Below, in pieces: positions 9,701 to 18,644 of a DNA stretch of 64,000 nt (positions are counted from its first letter, which is position 1; every line of letters begins with the position of its first letter). The DNA lies in the NCBI RefSeq assembly GCF_003122385.1, contig NZ_CP029255.1, forward strand, positions 1,426,001 through 1,490,000, in the 5' to 3' direction. Below the pieces are notes generated by a model, which saw nothing but the letters and a program-made list of their open reading frames with translations, searched no databases and was not told the DNA's origin. The position numbers were made by a program, and so were the translations under genes. The DNA comes from Flavobacterium crocinum (GTDB lineage: Bacteria; Bacteroidota; Bacteroidia; Flavobacteriales; Flavobacteriaceae).

Positions 9701-11316
9701 AAACCTACGGAATTACGGTTTACCAAGAGCAGGTAATGCTTTTGTCTCAGTCTTTGGCAGGATTTACAAAGGGTGAGGCCGACGTCTTGCGTAAAGCGAT
9801 GGGTAAGAAACAAAAAGACGTACTAGATAAAATGAAGCCGAAATTTGTGGAGCAAGCGGCTGCAAAAGGTCACGACGCCAAGATTCTGGAGAAAATCTGG
9901 AAAGACTGGGAAGCCTTTGCGAGTTACGCCTTCAACAAATCACACTCGACTTGTTATGCCTGGATTGCTTACCAAACGGCTTATTTGAAAGCGCATTATC
10001 CAGCAGAATATATGGCAGCGGTACTTTCGAATAACATGAACGATATCAAACAAGTTTCATTCTTCATGGAAGAATGTAAACGTATGGGATTACAGGTTTT
10101 AGGCCCAGACGTAAACGAATCGTACTATAAATTTACGGTAAACGATGAATATGCCGTTCGTTTCGGAATGGGAGCGATCAAAGGTGTTGGTTCTGGAGCT
10201 GTAGAAACGATTGTAGAAAACCGAAAAGACGGAAGATATAAATCGATTTTTGATTTGGCAAAACGAATTGATTTGCGTGCAGCCAATAAAAAAGCGATAG
10301 AAAATTTAGCATTGGCAGGAGGTTTCGATTCTTTTGAAGGAACAACCAGAGCACAATATTTCCATGACGATGGTGATGGAATTACTTTTTATGAAAAAGC
10401 AATGCGTTACGGATCTAAATTTCAGGAAAATGAAAACTCTTCACAAGTAAGTTTGTTTGGAGAAACCAGTGAAGTACAGATTGCGGAACCAGTTGTACCG
10501 CCATGTGAAGACTGGAGTACGATGGAAAAACTGGCAAAAGAAAAAGAGGTTGTCGGAATCTATATTTCCGGACATCCGCTTGATGATTTTAGGTTTGAGA
10601 TGAAGTACTTCTGTAATTCTCGTTTAGAATCGCTGAAAAGCATGAACGAATATGTTGGAAAAAACCTGATGTTTGCCGGAATTATCAATAACGTACAGCA
10701 TCGTGTAGCTAAAAATGGAAAAGGTTGGGCAGCTTTCAATTTAGAAGGATATGACGAAAGTTATGAGTTTAAGATTTTTGGTGAAGAATATTTAAAGTTC
10801 CGCCATTTTCTGATTCAGAACAATTTCGCTTTCCTGAAAATTATGATAAAAGACGGTTGGGTAAATCATGATACAGGCAAAAAGTCCGATCCTAGAATGC
10901 AGTTTGTTGAGATTCGTCAGCTGCAGGATATTTTAGAAGCTTTCGCTAAAAAACTGATTCTTCTTTTAAATATTAAAGATCTTCATCCTGAATTTATTCA
11001 TAAACTAAGTCATTTGTTTGCTGAAAACAAGGGGGATAATTCGGTGACTTTTGAAATCATGGAATTAGAAAAAATCAAGAAGTTGGTTGAGGTGGAAACA
11101 CCAACCGATTTTGAGGCTGAAGATGCTGATTTTGGAGCTGAAAATGAAAATGAGGATAGTGCAATGGAGGACACTAAGATTCAAGAAGTAAATGAAGTTG
11201 AAGAAATCAAAGTAGTAACCAAATTAACGATGCCTAGCCGTCGTATTAAGGTGAAAATTTCGGCAGAATTGTTACAGGAATTGGAGAAAATGCAGATTAA
11301 TTTTAAATTGAACTAA
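6781..11316 (+). CDS. dnaE: DNA polymerase III alpha subunit with fused N-terminal 3'-5' exonuclease domain
   Basis: 1511 residues from ATG 6781; an upstream in-frame TTG is unlikely because it overlaps the promoter. Residues 1-190 are a DnaQ-like DEDDh exonuclease with Asp6, Glu8, Asp105, His170 and Asp175 all present. The PHP domain follows (HLHNHTQFS at 263-271), then the polymerase core with GPGRGSAAGSAVAY and PDIDIDF (catalytic Asp689 and Asp691), a helix-hairpin-helix region and an OB fold. The last 100 residues are an acidic stretch and a short basic tail. It is the replicative polymerase, with proofreading carried in the same chain. The gene stands alone with its own terminator. Confidence 0.96.
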   Translation: MYLIFDTETTGLPKRWDAPITDSDNWPRCIQIAWQLHDEMGQLIEHQDYLVKPEGFNIPYDAERIHGISTELAEADGITLAEVLEKFNIALSKTKFIVGQNLGFDVNIMGAEFHRMGVESQMSSMPVLDTCTEVTASLLQLPGGRGGKFKLPTLTELHSYLFDQPFAEAHNATADVEATTRCFLELVRREVFTKEELDVPKEYFKDFQEQNPEPFKLIGLKHINLKAASDKIREQLKALAGEGQQNVVSEEDKADFKAAKFAHLHNHTQFSVLQSTIGIGNIVAAAAKNGMPAVAMTDTGNMMGAFHFVSAVMNHNKAASGKNKALVEAGEEPTETEVKPIVGCEFNICENHLDKSKKDNGYQVVLMAKNKAGYHNLAKMASIAYTDGFYYVPRIDRKIVEQYKGDIMVLSGNLYGEIPSKILNIGENQAEEALIWWKEQFGEDFYLEVMRHNQEDENRVNKTLIEFSKKHDVKLIATNNTYYLNKEDANAHDILLCVKDGEKQATPIGRGRGYRYGLPNQEYYFKSQDEMKKLFADLPEAIINIQEIIDKVEGYSLYRDVLLPKFEIPDEFMVPEDEEDGGVRGENKYLRHLTMEGAKRRYGEITESIQERLDFELMTISNSGYPGYFLIVQDFIAEARKMDVSVGPGRGSAAGSAVAYCLGITNIDPIKYDLLFERFLNPDRVSMPDIDIDFDDEGRGRVMEYVINKYGQKQVAQIITYGKMATKSAIRDTARVLDLPLFEADRIAKLIPGMMPSKWNLARFISESEEEVKKALRSDEFDNVKELIAIANEDDLAGETIQQAKILEGSMRNTGIHACGVIITPSDITNYVPVTTAKDSDLYVTQFDNSVAESAGLLKMDFLGLKTLTLIKDTVKLVKYRTGIELDPDTFPIDDEETYALFQRGETVGIFQYESPGMQKYMKDLKPTVFGDLIAMNALYRPGPLEYIPSFVRRKNGDEEIKYDLDACAEYLSETYGITVYQEQVMLLSQSLAGFTKGEADVLRKAMGKKQKDVLDKMKPKFVEQAAAKGHDAKILEKIWKDWEAFASYAFNKSHSTCYAWIAYQTAYLKAHYPAEYMAAVLSNNMNDIKQVSFFMEECKRMGLQVLGPDVNESYYKFTVNDEYAVRFGMGAIKGVGSGAVETIVENRKDGRYKSIFDLAKRIDLRAANKKAIENLALAGGFDSFEGTTRAQYFHDDGDGITFYEKAMRYGSKFQENENSSQVSLFGETSEVQIAEPVVPPCEDWSTMEKLAKEKEVVGIYISGHPLDDFRFEMKYFCNSRLESLKSMNEYVGKNLMFAGIINNVQHRVAKNGKGWAAFNLEGYDESYEFKIFGEEYLKFRHFLIQNNFAFLKIMIKDGWVNHDTGKKSDPRMQFVEIRQLQDILEAFAKKLILLLNIKDLHPEFIHKLSHLFAENKGDNSVTFEIMELEKIKKLVEVETPTDFEAEDADFGAENENEDSAMEDTKIQEVNEVEEIKVVTKLTMPSRRIKVKISAELLQELEKMQINFKLN

Positions 11317-11356
11317 AAAATTAACAGTTAAAATTTAAACACATGTTAATTTTTTC
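11315..11356 (+). terminator. Terminator after dnaE
   Basis: A perfect 12-base inverted repeat (11315-11326 and 11344-11355) made of A/T with a central TTAACA/TGTTAA, ending in a T-run. It begins within the dnaE stop codon. Confidence 0.55.
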
Positions 11357-11439
11357 TGTTAAAAATATGCATGCATAATAGTTTTTTAGTAATATTGCCC
11401 GAAATTACAACGATTTCGTTCCAAGTCTAACTTTACAAA

Positions 11440-11470
11440 TTGTAAGAATGTGTTTAATGTTCTAAGTTTG
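11440..11470 (+). promoter_or_regulatory. Promoter of the outer-membrane barrel gene
   Basis: TTG (11440-11442), 20 bases and TAAGTTTG (11463-11470) match the Bacteroidota consensus exactly. Transcription should start near 11477, giving a leader of roughly 17 bases before ATG 11494. Confidence 0.75.
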
Positions 11471-11493
11471 TATAAATCAATTAAATCAAAATT

Positions 11494-12468
11494 ATGAAAA
11501 AGAACCTATTTTTATTAGGATTATTAGTTTGCTCAATGAACATGATGGCGCAAACAGAGAAAGCGGACAAACCAGAAAGCTGGTATTTTAAATTAGGGGG
11601 ATCTTATTTTAACCAAACAGCTTCTACTGAGTTTCCAGAGGTAGGAGGACAAGCACCTAATAGAGATATTTATTCTGGTACTTTGACAAACAATAAATTA
11701 GTTTCAAGAGAAAGTATAACTGGTTCTTTTGGACAAGGTTTTAGAAGTGGTATTACTGCTGGTTACCGTTTTTCTACTCGTTTAGGAGTTGAGATGTCTG
11801 CAAATTATTACATCAGTAATAGTAAGACTATGGCTCAGACAGTAGATAGACTTTATGGATATGATGCGGCTAATAATGTTGCAACATATATTAGTTTTAA
11901 TGCTGAAGGACAGATTAAAGCATTTGATTTAGCGCCTTCTATTGTAATGTTTTTAGGAGAAGCACATGGATTTGAACCATATACTAAAGTTGGAGTTATT
12001 GTTCCAATTCACGGTACATTAGATATTAAAACAGATAGAGAGCTTTTATCATATTCTGGTACTACTCAAGTAGCAAAAAATAATATTTATTCTAAAGACG
12101 TGGTTAAACCAAATCCAACTATTGGATTTATGGCGGCTTTAGGAACATCTTATAAATTAGGAAAACATATTTCTGCTTTTGCTGAATTAGAGTATAGAAA
12201 CTTTACTGTTCATGGAAAAAGTAAAGAAACTACAGAATACACTGTAAATGGAGTGGATGCTTTAGCAACTAGAAATACATCTCAGAGATATACAAACTAT
12301 CATAAGAAATTAGATGCAAATTCTAATAATGCTTTGTTTAATCCAAATACAGCAACTACAACAGATTTAACAGATACAACAAGACCAAATGATAAAATGG
12401 ACGAGTTAAGCTCTTACGTTGGAATTTCAGGTTTAGGATTAACATTAGGTATCAAATACAGCCTATAA
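11494..12468 (+). CDS. Outer-membrane beta-barrel protein
   Basis: 324 residues with a signal peptide (MKKNLFLLGLLVCSMNMMAQ). The rest alternates polar and hydrophobic residues in the way of a porin-like barrel and ends in a strand with a terminal aromatic-rich GLTLGIKYSL, as outer-membrane proteins do. A Thr-rich insertion near 280-300 (PNTATTTDLTDTTRP) may be a surface loop. No enzymatic motif. The gene has its own promoter and a strong terminator, so it is monocistronic. It may be an abundant structural or porin-like protein; the substrate is unknown. Confidence 0.85.
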   Translation: MKKNLFLLGLLVCSMNMMAQTEKADKPESWYFKLGGSYFNQTASTEFPEVGGQAPNRDIYSGTLTNNKLVSRESITGSFGQGFRSGITAGYRFSTRLGVEMSANYYISNSKTMAQTVDRLYGYDAANNVATYISFNAEGQIKAFDLAPSIVMFLGEAHGFEPYTKVGVIVPIHGTLDIKTDRELLSYSGTTQVAKNNIYSKDVVKPNPTIGFMAALGTSYKLGKHISAFAELEYRNFTVHGKSKETTEYTVNGVDALATRNTSQRYTNYHKKLDANSNNALFNPNTATTTDLTDTTRPNDKMDELSSYVGISGLGLTLGIKYSL

Positions 12469-12493
12469 TTTTATTCCGTTATTATAGTTTTAA

Positions 12494-12530
12494 AAAAGAG
12501 GATATTCGAAAGAATATCCTCTTTTATTTT
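12494..12530 (+). terminator. Strong terminator after the barrel gene
   Basis: A perfect 14-bp stem (12494-12507 and 12512-12525) closed by a GAAA tetraloop and ending in T-rich sequence. Confidence 0.9.
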
Positions 12531-12542
12531 AAATCATTTTCT

Positions 12543-12676
12543 ATGAATTGCCTCCTGCTTTAGCTGGAGGTTTTAATAGATTTGGAAGGGAAAGGGCTTT
12601 AGCCGAACATTTTTTTGGCTAAAGCCTTTGCTTATTGAAATTTTAATTCCTCCAGCTAAAGCAGGAGGCAATTCAT
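12543..12676. repeat. Nested palindromic repeat with perfect 28-bp arms
   Basis: Arms at 12543-12570 and 12649-12676 are exact reverse complements and end just before the stop of the oxidoreductase gene. Inside is a second palindrome, GGCTTTAGCC (12595-12604) facing GGCTAAAGCC (12617-12626). The word GCTTTAGC recurs in the outer and inner parts. The 134-base element lies between convergent genes and could act as a two-way terminator or be a small non-autonomous mobile element. There are no coding features. Confidence 0.8.
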
Positions 12677-12677
12677 A

Positions 12678-13673
12678 TTATTTAGAAGACTTTCTAAACT
12701 CCTTTAAAACCTGATCAATAACCCAGGTCGTTCTTGAACCAGAAACACCTTTTGATGGAGAAGCATTTTCTTTTCCTAAAAGTTCAGCCATTACAGTTTC
12801 TATAAAAGGTTGTTGAATATGTAACGGATTTTCAATTGTAATACTTTCTTTTTCTCCATTTGCATATTGAATATGAATCGGATCATTTCCAAAAGTAGAA
12901 AATGATATTTTTCCTTTGTCTCCTACAATTTCGGTATTATCATAACGCTCAAAACTGGCAAAATTCCAAATACCGGATCCATGAATTCCGCTTTCAAATA
13001 AGAATGACATAGAAACCGAGTCTTCTGCAGGATAAGCCATTAATTGAGAAGTTGCATGTCCGCGAACCGATTTTATTGGCCCTAAAACAAAATCAAGGAA
13101 ATCTAAAGTATGACAAGCCAGATCAACAAAAATTCCACCTCCTGAGATATGCGGCAGCACTGTCCACGGAAGATTGATTTCGTCATCGTAACGAGCTTCA
13201 AAAGGATGATATAAAACACAATTTACATGTCTTATAGTTCCAAGTTTACCTTTGTCAATTAATTCTTTTATTTTTAAGAAACGAGGTAAAGCTCTTCTGT
13301 AATAAGCAACAAACAAAGGAACATTGTGTTCTTTGCAAGCACTGATCATTTCGTTACACTCTTCAAAAGTTAAAGCCATTGGTTTTTCTACATACACTGG
13401 TTTTCCAGCTTTGGCACATAAAATAGTATATTCTTTATGAGAGGATGGAGGAGTCGCAATATAAACAGCATCAACTTCAGGATCGTTTATTAAATCAATT
13501 GCATTGGAATACCATTTCGGAACATTATGACGTTTGGCATAATCTTCTGCTAAGGCAGCATCCCGGCGCATAACAGCGACTAAAGCAGAATTTGGTGCTT
13601 TTTGAAAAGCAGGTCCGCTTTTTACTTCGGTTACATTTCCACAGCCAATAATTCCCCATTTTATAATTTTCAT
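12678..13673 (-). CDS. Gfo/Idh/MocA family oxidoreductase
   Basis: 331 residues. The N-terminal Rossmann fold has GIIGCGNV at 7-14, and the family motif EKPMAL follows near 95. The C-terminal alpha/beta domain has the HTLDF and GGGIFVDLACH segments typical of the family. Members oxidise or reduce sugars, inositols or related compounds with NAD(P); the substrate here is not readable. The gene stands alone between two palindromic repeats. Its upstream region is part of a repeat that carries a TAAATTTG box. Confidence 0.93.
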   Translation of the reverse strand: MKIIKWGIIGCGNVTEVKSGPAFQKAPNSALVAVMRRDAALAEDYAKRHNVPKWYSNAIDLINDPEVDAVYIATPPSSHKEYTILCAKAGKPVYVEKPMALTFEECNEMISACKEHNVPLFVAYYRRALPRFLKIKELIDKGKLGTIRHVNCVLYHPFEARYDDEINLPWTVLPHISGGGIFVDLACHTLDFLDFVLGPIKSVRGHATSQLMAYPAEDSVSMSFLFESGIHGSGIWNFASFERYDNTEIVGDKGKISFSTFGNDPIHIQYANGEKESITIENPLHIQQPFIETVMAELLGKENASPSKGVSGSRTTWVIDQVLKEFRKSSK

Positions 13674-13694
13674 GGTTTAAGTTTTAAGTTTTCT

Positions 13695-13900
13695 CAAATT
13701 TAAAAAAGGTTTGCCACGAATTGCACTAATTTCCACGAATTCTTTTTTTTTGCCACAGATTAAAAGGATTTTCACAGATTACTAAAGTAAACACATAGAT
13801 ATTAAAATCATTTTAATCCTTTTAATCTGTGGCAAAAAAATAACCACGAATTACACATTTCTCACAATTTAAATTCGTGGAAATTAGTGTAATTCGTGGC
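13695..13900. repeat. Nested inverted repeat (GCCACGAATT family) carrying a promoter-like box
   Basis: Outer arms at 13713-13741 and 13872-13900 differ at one base of 29. Inner arms at 13752-13770 and 13815-13833 are perfect over 19 (words GCCACAGATTAAAAGGATT). Beyond the left arm, facing the oxidoreductase gene, lies TAAATTTG on the minus strand (13702-13695). Nearly the same arm-plus-box sequence stands in front of murF-alr near 20650-20680. The element fills the gap between two minus-strand genes. Confidence 0.8.
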
Positions 13901-13921
13901 TAAAAAAATCAGTTTAAAGTC

Positions 13922-16030
13922 TTACTTCTTAGGTAAAGCTTTAAAACCCATATTGTAAAGCGTAAAAGCCTGAATGTCTACATTCTCCTGAATGCTTGCT
14001 GCAACAGATTTCCCTGCTCCGTGACCTGCTTTAACATCAATTCTAATTAAAATCGGATTGTCTCCTGTTTGTTTTTCCTGCAATTCAGAAGCAAATTTAA
14101 AACTGTGTGCCGGAACCACACGATCATCATGATCACCTGTAGTAACCATTGTTGCAGGATAATGTGTTCCTTTTTTAACATTGTGAACCGGTGAATATCC
14201 TTTTAAGTATTCGAACATTTCTTTGTTGTCCTGAGCCGTTCCGTAATCAAAAGCCCATCCTGCGCCTGCTGTAAAGGCATTATAGCGGAGCATATCCATA
14301 ACTCCAACTGCAGGTAAAGCCACTTTCATCAGATCAGGACGCTGTGTCATAGTTGCGCCCACCAATAATCCTCCATTTGATCCTCCGCGAATAGCTAAAT
14401 AATCTGATGAAGTATATTTTTGAGCAATTAGATATTCAGCAGCAGCGATAAAATCATCAAATACGTTTTGTTTTTGAAGCTTAGTTCCTGCATTGTGCCA
14501 TTTCTTTCCGTATTCACCACCACCTCTTAAGTTGGCAACAGCATAAACTCCTCCGTTTTCCATCCAAACGGCATTTGCGATACTAAAGGATGGAGTCAGA
14601 CTGATGTTAAATCCGCCGTAACCGTATAAGATTGTTGGGTTTTTACCATCTAGTTTTGTTCCTTTTTTATAAGTAATAATCATAGGAACTTTTGTACCGT
14701 CTTTTGAAGTATAAAATACTTGTTTGGATTCATAATCTTCACTTTTGAAATCCACTTTTGGTTTCTGATAAATTTCAGATTTACCTGATTTTGGTTCAAA
14801 AGAATAAATACTTCCCGGAGTTGTATAATTCGTAAAGCTGTAGTATAAAATCTTTTCTTCTTTTTTTCCGCCAAAACCACCGGCTGTTCCCACAGCAGGA
14901 AGTTTGATTTCACGAACTAATTTTCCGTTATAATCATATTGTTGTACAAACGAAACAGCATCTTTTGTATAATTGGCAAAAAAGTACCCTGCACCAGTTG
15001 AAGGAGATAAAACATTCTCTGTTTCTTTGATAAAATCTTTCCAGTTTTCTACTTTAGGATTATTAGCATCTACAGTAACCACACGTACATTCGGTGCATT
15101 CAGATCGGTTTCTATAAATAATTTACTGCCTTCATTTTCAATAATAGAATTGGAACTATTGAAATTATCTACAATTGTAACGATTGGACTATTTGGTTTA
15201 GTCAGATCTTTAATATATAGTTCATTCCCATAAGTTGAATTAGCCGCAGTAATAATTAAATAGCGATCATCTTCTGTAACATAACCGCCAACATATCTTC
15301 TTTTCTGATCGGCACCAAAAATTACTTTATCGTCTTTTTGAGAAGTTCCCAGTTTGTGGAAATATAATTTGTGCTGATCTGTTTTGGCAGACAATTCACT
15401 TCCTTTTGGTTTATCATAGCTGGAATAGTAAAAACCTTCGTTTTTGTACCACGATACGCCACTGAATTTTACATCAACCAGAGTATCTTCCAAAACTTTC
15501 TTAGAAATAGCATCAATAATAATAACTTTTCTCCAGTCACTTCCGCCTTCAGAAATAGAATAGGCAGCTTTGTTTCCATCTTTAGAAAAATTTAAACCAC
15601 CCAGTGAAGTAGTTCCGTCTTTAGAGAAAGTATTCGGATCAAGGAAAATTTCATCTTTTCCATCTTTTCCTTTTCTGTATACTACAGATTGATTCTGAAG
15701 TCCGTTGTTTTTAGAGTAATAAGTAAATTTTCCTTCTGTAAACGGAGCACCAATTTTTTCATAGTTCCAGAGTTGTTCCATTCGTTTTTTAAGTTCCTCA
15801 CGAAACGGAATTTTATCTAAATAAGCATAAGTTACTTCGTTTTCAGCTTTTACCCAGGCTCCGGTTTCGGCAGATTTATCATCTTCAAGCCAACGATAAG
15901 GGTCGCTTACTTTGGTGTCAAAATATACATCAACAGTTTCGCCTTTTTTGGTTTCGGGATATTTGATTTTGTTTTGTGCAAATGAAATTCCTGCAGTTGT
16001 AATTGCCATTAATAAAAATGTTTTTTTCAT
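13922..16030 (-). CDS. Prolyl oligopeptidase family serine peptidase (S9A)
   Basis: 702 residues with a signal peptide (MKKTFLLMAITTAGISFAQ), so the enzyme is periplasmic or exported. The N-terminal part begins with DPYRWLEDD, typical of prolyl endopeptidase, and continues as a seven-bladed propeller. The C-terminal alpha/beta hydrolase has the nucleophile Ser551 in RGGSNGG, the catalytic Asp within GDHDDRVVP (residue 635 or 636) and His670 in AGHGAG. It would cleave short peptides after proline. On the minus strand a TATTTTTG box (16060-16053) may be its -7 element, with no clear -33. Monocistronic. Confidence 0.95.
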   Translation of the reverse strand: MKKTFLLMAITTAGISFAQNKIKYPETKKGETVDVYFDTKVSDPYRWLEDDKSAETGAWVKAENEVTYAYLDKIPFREELKKRMEQLWNYEKIGAPFTEGKFTYYSKNNGLQNQSVVYRKGKDGKDEIFLDPNTFSKDGTTSLGGLNFSKDGNKAAYSISEGGSDWRKVIIIDAISKKVLEDTLVDVKFSGVSWYKNEGFYYSSYDKPKGSELSAKTDQHKLYFHKLGTSQKDDKVIFGADQKRRYVGGYVTEDDRYLIITAANSTYGNELYIKDLTKPNSPIVTIVDNFNSSNSIIENEGSKLFIETDLNAPNVRVVTVDANNPKVENWKDFIKETENVLSPSTGAGYFFANYTKDAVSFVQQYDYNGKLVREIKLPAVGTAGGFGGKKEEKILYYSFTNYTTPGSIYSFEPKSGKSEIYQKPKVDFKSEDYESKQVFYTSKDGTKVPMIITYKKGTKLDGKNPTILYGYGGFNISLTPSFSIANAVWMENGGVYAVANLRGGGEYGKKWHNAGTKLQKQNVFDDFIAAAEYLIAQKYTSSDYLAIRGGSNGGLLVGATMTQRPDLMKVALPAVGVMDMLRYNAFTAGAGWAFDYGTAQDNKEMFEYLKGYSPVHNVKKGTHYPATMVTTGDHDDRVVPAHSFKFASELQEKQTGDNPILIRIDVKAGHGAGKSVAASIQENVDIQAFTLYNMGFKALPKK

Positions 16031-16086
16031 AGTTAGTTTTTATCTGTTGTAACAAAAATAGTACTTTTTGTGAGATTGTTATATCA

Positions 16087-16268
16087 TTAACCGCAAAGTG
16101 CGCAAAGAGTTTACGCAAAGCACGCAAAATTAATCTCGCAAAGCCGCAGAAGCGAAAAGTTTTAAAATTTCTTTGCGACTTGGCGTCTTTGCGAGATCCT
16201 TTTAATCGTTATTTTATAAAATAAAACTTAGCGAACCTTGCGCAATACTTTACGCTCTTTGCGGTTAA
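16087..16268. repeat. Nested palindromic repeat of GCAAAG words
   Basis: Outer arms TTAACCGCAAAG (16087-16098) and its reverse complement (16257-16268). Inner arms ATCTCGCAAAG (16133-16143) and its reverse complement (16187-16197). The sequence between is made of degenerate CGCAAAG words on both strands. The same vocabulary recurs at 54521-55230 and 59789-59854. It fills the gap between the TonB receptor and the peptidase gene. Confidence 0.75.
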
Positions 16269-16276
16269 ATAAAATT

Positions 16277-18484
16277 TTATAAGTTGAAGTTAACTCCCAA
16301 AACGATATTTCTACCAATGTTTGGAATGCCGTCTGTTTTCAGTCTTGAAAGGTGTGCAATATATTTTTTGTCAAATAAATTGTTTCCGTTTAGGTTAATG
16401 TCAAAAGCCGTTTTTCCTAATTTAACAGTTCCTCCAAAACCTAAATTTACCAAAGTATAGCCTTTTGAAGCAGTTTCAAAACCACTTACATTATCCTGGC
16501 TAAAAGTTGAAGAAACATTTAGCGAAGCAAAACCTTCACTTAACCAATTTTTGATATTAAATTCAGTTCTAAGCGTATTATTCCAATTATTTGCAGGAAT
16601 TAAAGGCAGATAATCGTCATTGTCCTTTTTTCCGGTAACCGTTTCAAAACTTGTTTCAAAATGCAACCAGTCTAAAGGATGCGGGTGAAAGTGCAGACCA
16701 ACTTCACCACCGTACAATTGTGCATTATCCTGAACATAAGCAAAAACATCATTGTCTTCTAAAACTTCTCCAGTTGGCGAAGTGTAGATATAATTGTTTA
16801 CATGATTGTAAAATCCGTTTACGAAGAATTCAAAGTGCGAATTTTTGTATTCTAAGTTTAAATCGGTCTGAACGTTTTGTTCTGTTTTCAGATTCGCATT
16901 TCCAATTTCGTATCTGTTAGTTCCTTCGTGAACACCGTTTGAAGTTAATTCAGCTAAGTTTGGCGCTCTAAATCCTGTAGCAACATTTAAACGAAGTGTC
17001 AACGGTTCAGCCAATTTTGTTTTATAGCCTAAAGAAGCATTAAAACTGTCAAAAGAACGATCCAAAGCCTGGAAATAACCTTCTTCACCTTCAGTTCCGT
17101 GAGCTATTGAATTGACGTTTCTATTGTCAAAACGCAATCCGGCTTGTAAAACACTGTTGTTCCATTCGTAGTTAGCTGTTCCAAATACACCAAAATCATT
17201 AGTTGTAGCATCCGGAATTAAATACTCTTCACCGGAATTTTTGTTGGTTTGATGCATTCCCTGAACACCAACAATTGTTTCAATTTTTCCGAGTTTAGGA
17301 AAATGATATTTTGCATTGTAATTGAAAGTATTCAGTTTCATGTGAAGAGAAGCTTCGTTGCTGTCTTCAAATTCGCTTCTGTCATTGGCAATATAACCCA
17401 AATCAACATCCAGTTTAGAGTTTTCAAAAAAGATAACATTGTTTAAACTCAATAAATGATTGAAAATTCCTTGTCTTGGAAATTGAGTGTCTTTGCTTGA
17501 AGATTGTTCTGCAATTCCGTCTTCCGGAATTCCAATATCCAGTTTGTTGTAATTGTATCTTAAAACACTAGAAAAAGTAGAGTTGCTGTATCCAATTCCG
17601 GTTTTAAAATCGGTTTCGTTATAACGTGAATTCGTTACGCGATCTCCGTCAGCAATTTTGTAATCAGAATGCGTATTGTAACTTCCGCGAGCTAAGAATT
17701 TCCAGTTGTCTGTCGATGTTTTTAATCCGATTGAAGAATTGCTTCCTTGTGTATTGGTAAAATATTTTTGACTGAAATTTGCTTTAAAATCGCCTGCATC
17801 AGCAAATTTTTCAGGATTAAAGTATAAAACTCCACCTAAAGCATCGGAACCGTATAATAAAGAAGCTGGCCCTTTAATCACTTCAACACTTTCGATTCCG
17901 GCATCGTTTAAACCTAAACCATGTTCGTCTCCAAATTGCTGATTTTCGATACGAACACCTTGAGAATATACTAAAACACGGTTACCGCTCAATCCACGAA
18001 TTACAGGTTTTCCAATAGAAGTTCCAGTCGAAATCTGTGAAACTCCGGGAATTGTAGCCAGACCTTCAATTAAAGTTGAGGTTCCTTTTTGCTGTAATGT
18101 TTTGATACTTTCGTGCTCGATTTTCATTACATTTTGTGATTGCAATTTATTGAATGGAGTAGAAACCACTACTTCATCCATTTCTAAGATAGATTCTTCA
18201 AGTGTAATGTCTAAAGTATTCTGTTTTAGTAATTTTACGATAGTTTTATTCTGATTAGCGTAGCCAACATAAGTAAAAGCAAGTCTAAGACTTCCGTTTG
18301 GAAGATTGTTTAATTCATATTTCCCGTTTGCATCTGTAGTTGTTCCTTTGTGAATTTCAGGTGCATATACAGAAACGCCAGGTAATGGATTATTTTGATT
18401 ATCGGTTACAGTACCAGAAACCGAATTTTGAGCAGATAGAATGCCCGAGAACCCTAAAATAAGGGCAATTATAAATTTTTTCAT
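16277..18484 (-). CDS. TonB-dependent outer-membrane receptor with carboxypeptidase-like N-terminal domain
   Basis: 735 residues. A signal peptide (MKKFIIALILGFSGILSAQ) is followed by a carboxypeptidase-regulatory-like domain (VSGTVTDNQNNPLPGVSVYAP), a plug domain (IPGVSQISTGTSIGKPVIRGLSG, then IKGPASLLYGSDALGGVLYF) and the 22-strand barrel ending NIVLGVNFNL. It imports a substrate across the outer membrane using TonB energy. A loop with HFHPHPLDWLHFE and the neighbouring small His/Cys protein hint at a metal or metal complex. The gene follows the small protein gene by 160 bases on the same strand and is probably co-transcribed. Confidence 0.93.
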   Translation of the reverse strand: MKKFIIALILGFSGILSAQNSVSGTVTDNQNNPLPGVSVYAPEIHKGTTTDANGKYELNNLPNGSLRLAFTYVGYANQNKTIVKLLKQNTLDITLEESILEMDEVVVSTPFNKLQSQNVMKIEHESIKTLQQKGTSTLIEGLATIPGVSQISTGTSIGKPVIRGLSGNRVLVYSQGVRIENQQFGDEHGLGLNDAGIESVEVIKGPASLLYGSDALGGVLYFNPEKFADAGDFKANFSQKYFTNTQGSNSSIGLKTSTDNWKFLARGSYNTHSDYKIADGDRVTNSRYNETDFKTGIGYSNSTFSSVLRYNYNKLDIGIPEDGIAEQSSSKDTQFPRQGIFNHLLSLNNVIFFENSKLDVDLGYIANDRSEFEDSNEASLHMKLNTFNYNAKYHFPKLGKIETIVGVQGMHQTNKNSGEEYLIPDATTNDFGVFGTANYEWNNSVLQAGLRFDNRNVNSIAHGTEGEEGYFQALDRSFDSFNASLGYKTKLAEPLTLRLNVATGFRAPNLAELTSNGVHEGTNRYEIGNANLKTEQNVQTDLNLEYKNSHFEFFVNGFYNHVNNYIYTSPTGEVLEDNDVFAYVQDNAQLYGGEVGLHFHPHPLDWLHFETSFETVTGKKDNDDYLPLIPANNWNNTLRTEFNIKNWLSEGFASLNVSSTFSQDNVSGFETASKGYTLVNLGFGGTVKLGKTAFDINLNGNNLFDKKYIAHLSRLKTDGIPNIGRNIVLGVNFNL

Positions 18485-18644
18485 TTGAAAATGATGCTAT
18501 AGTTAAATTGATTTTTTTCTTTCGAATGAAAAACCAAAGCAAACAGTAAAGCATTCTGATCCCGATTATAGAAACAGGATTAGAAAACTCATTGCTGCAT
18601 GAATTTAAATTAAAAGAAATTTGATTTTTTCTAAAATAGAAAAC

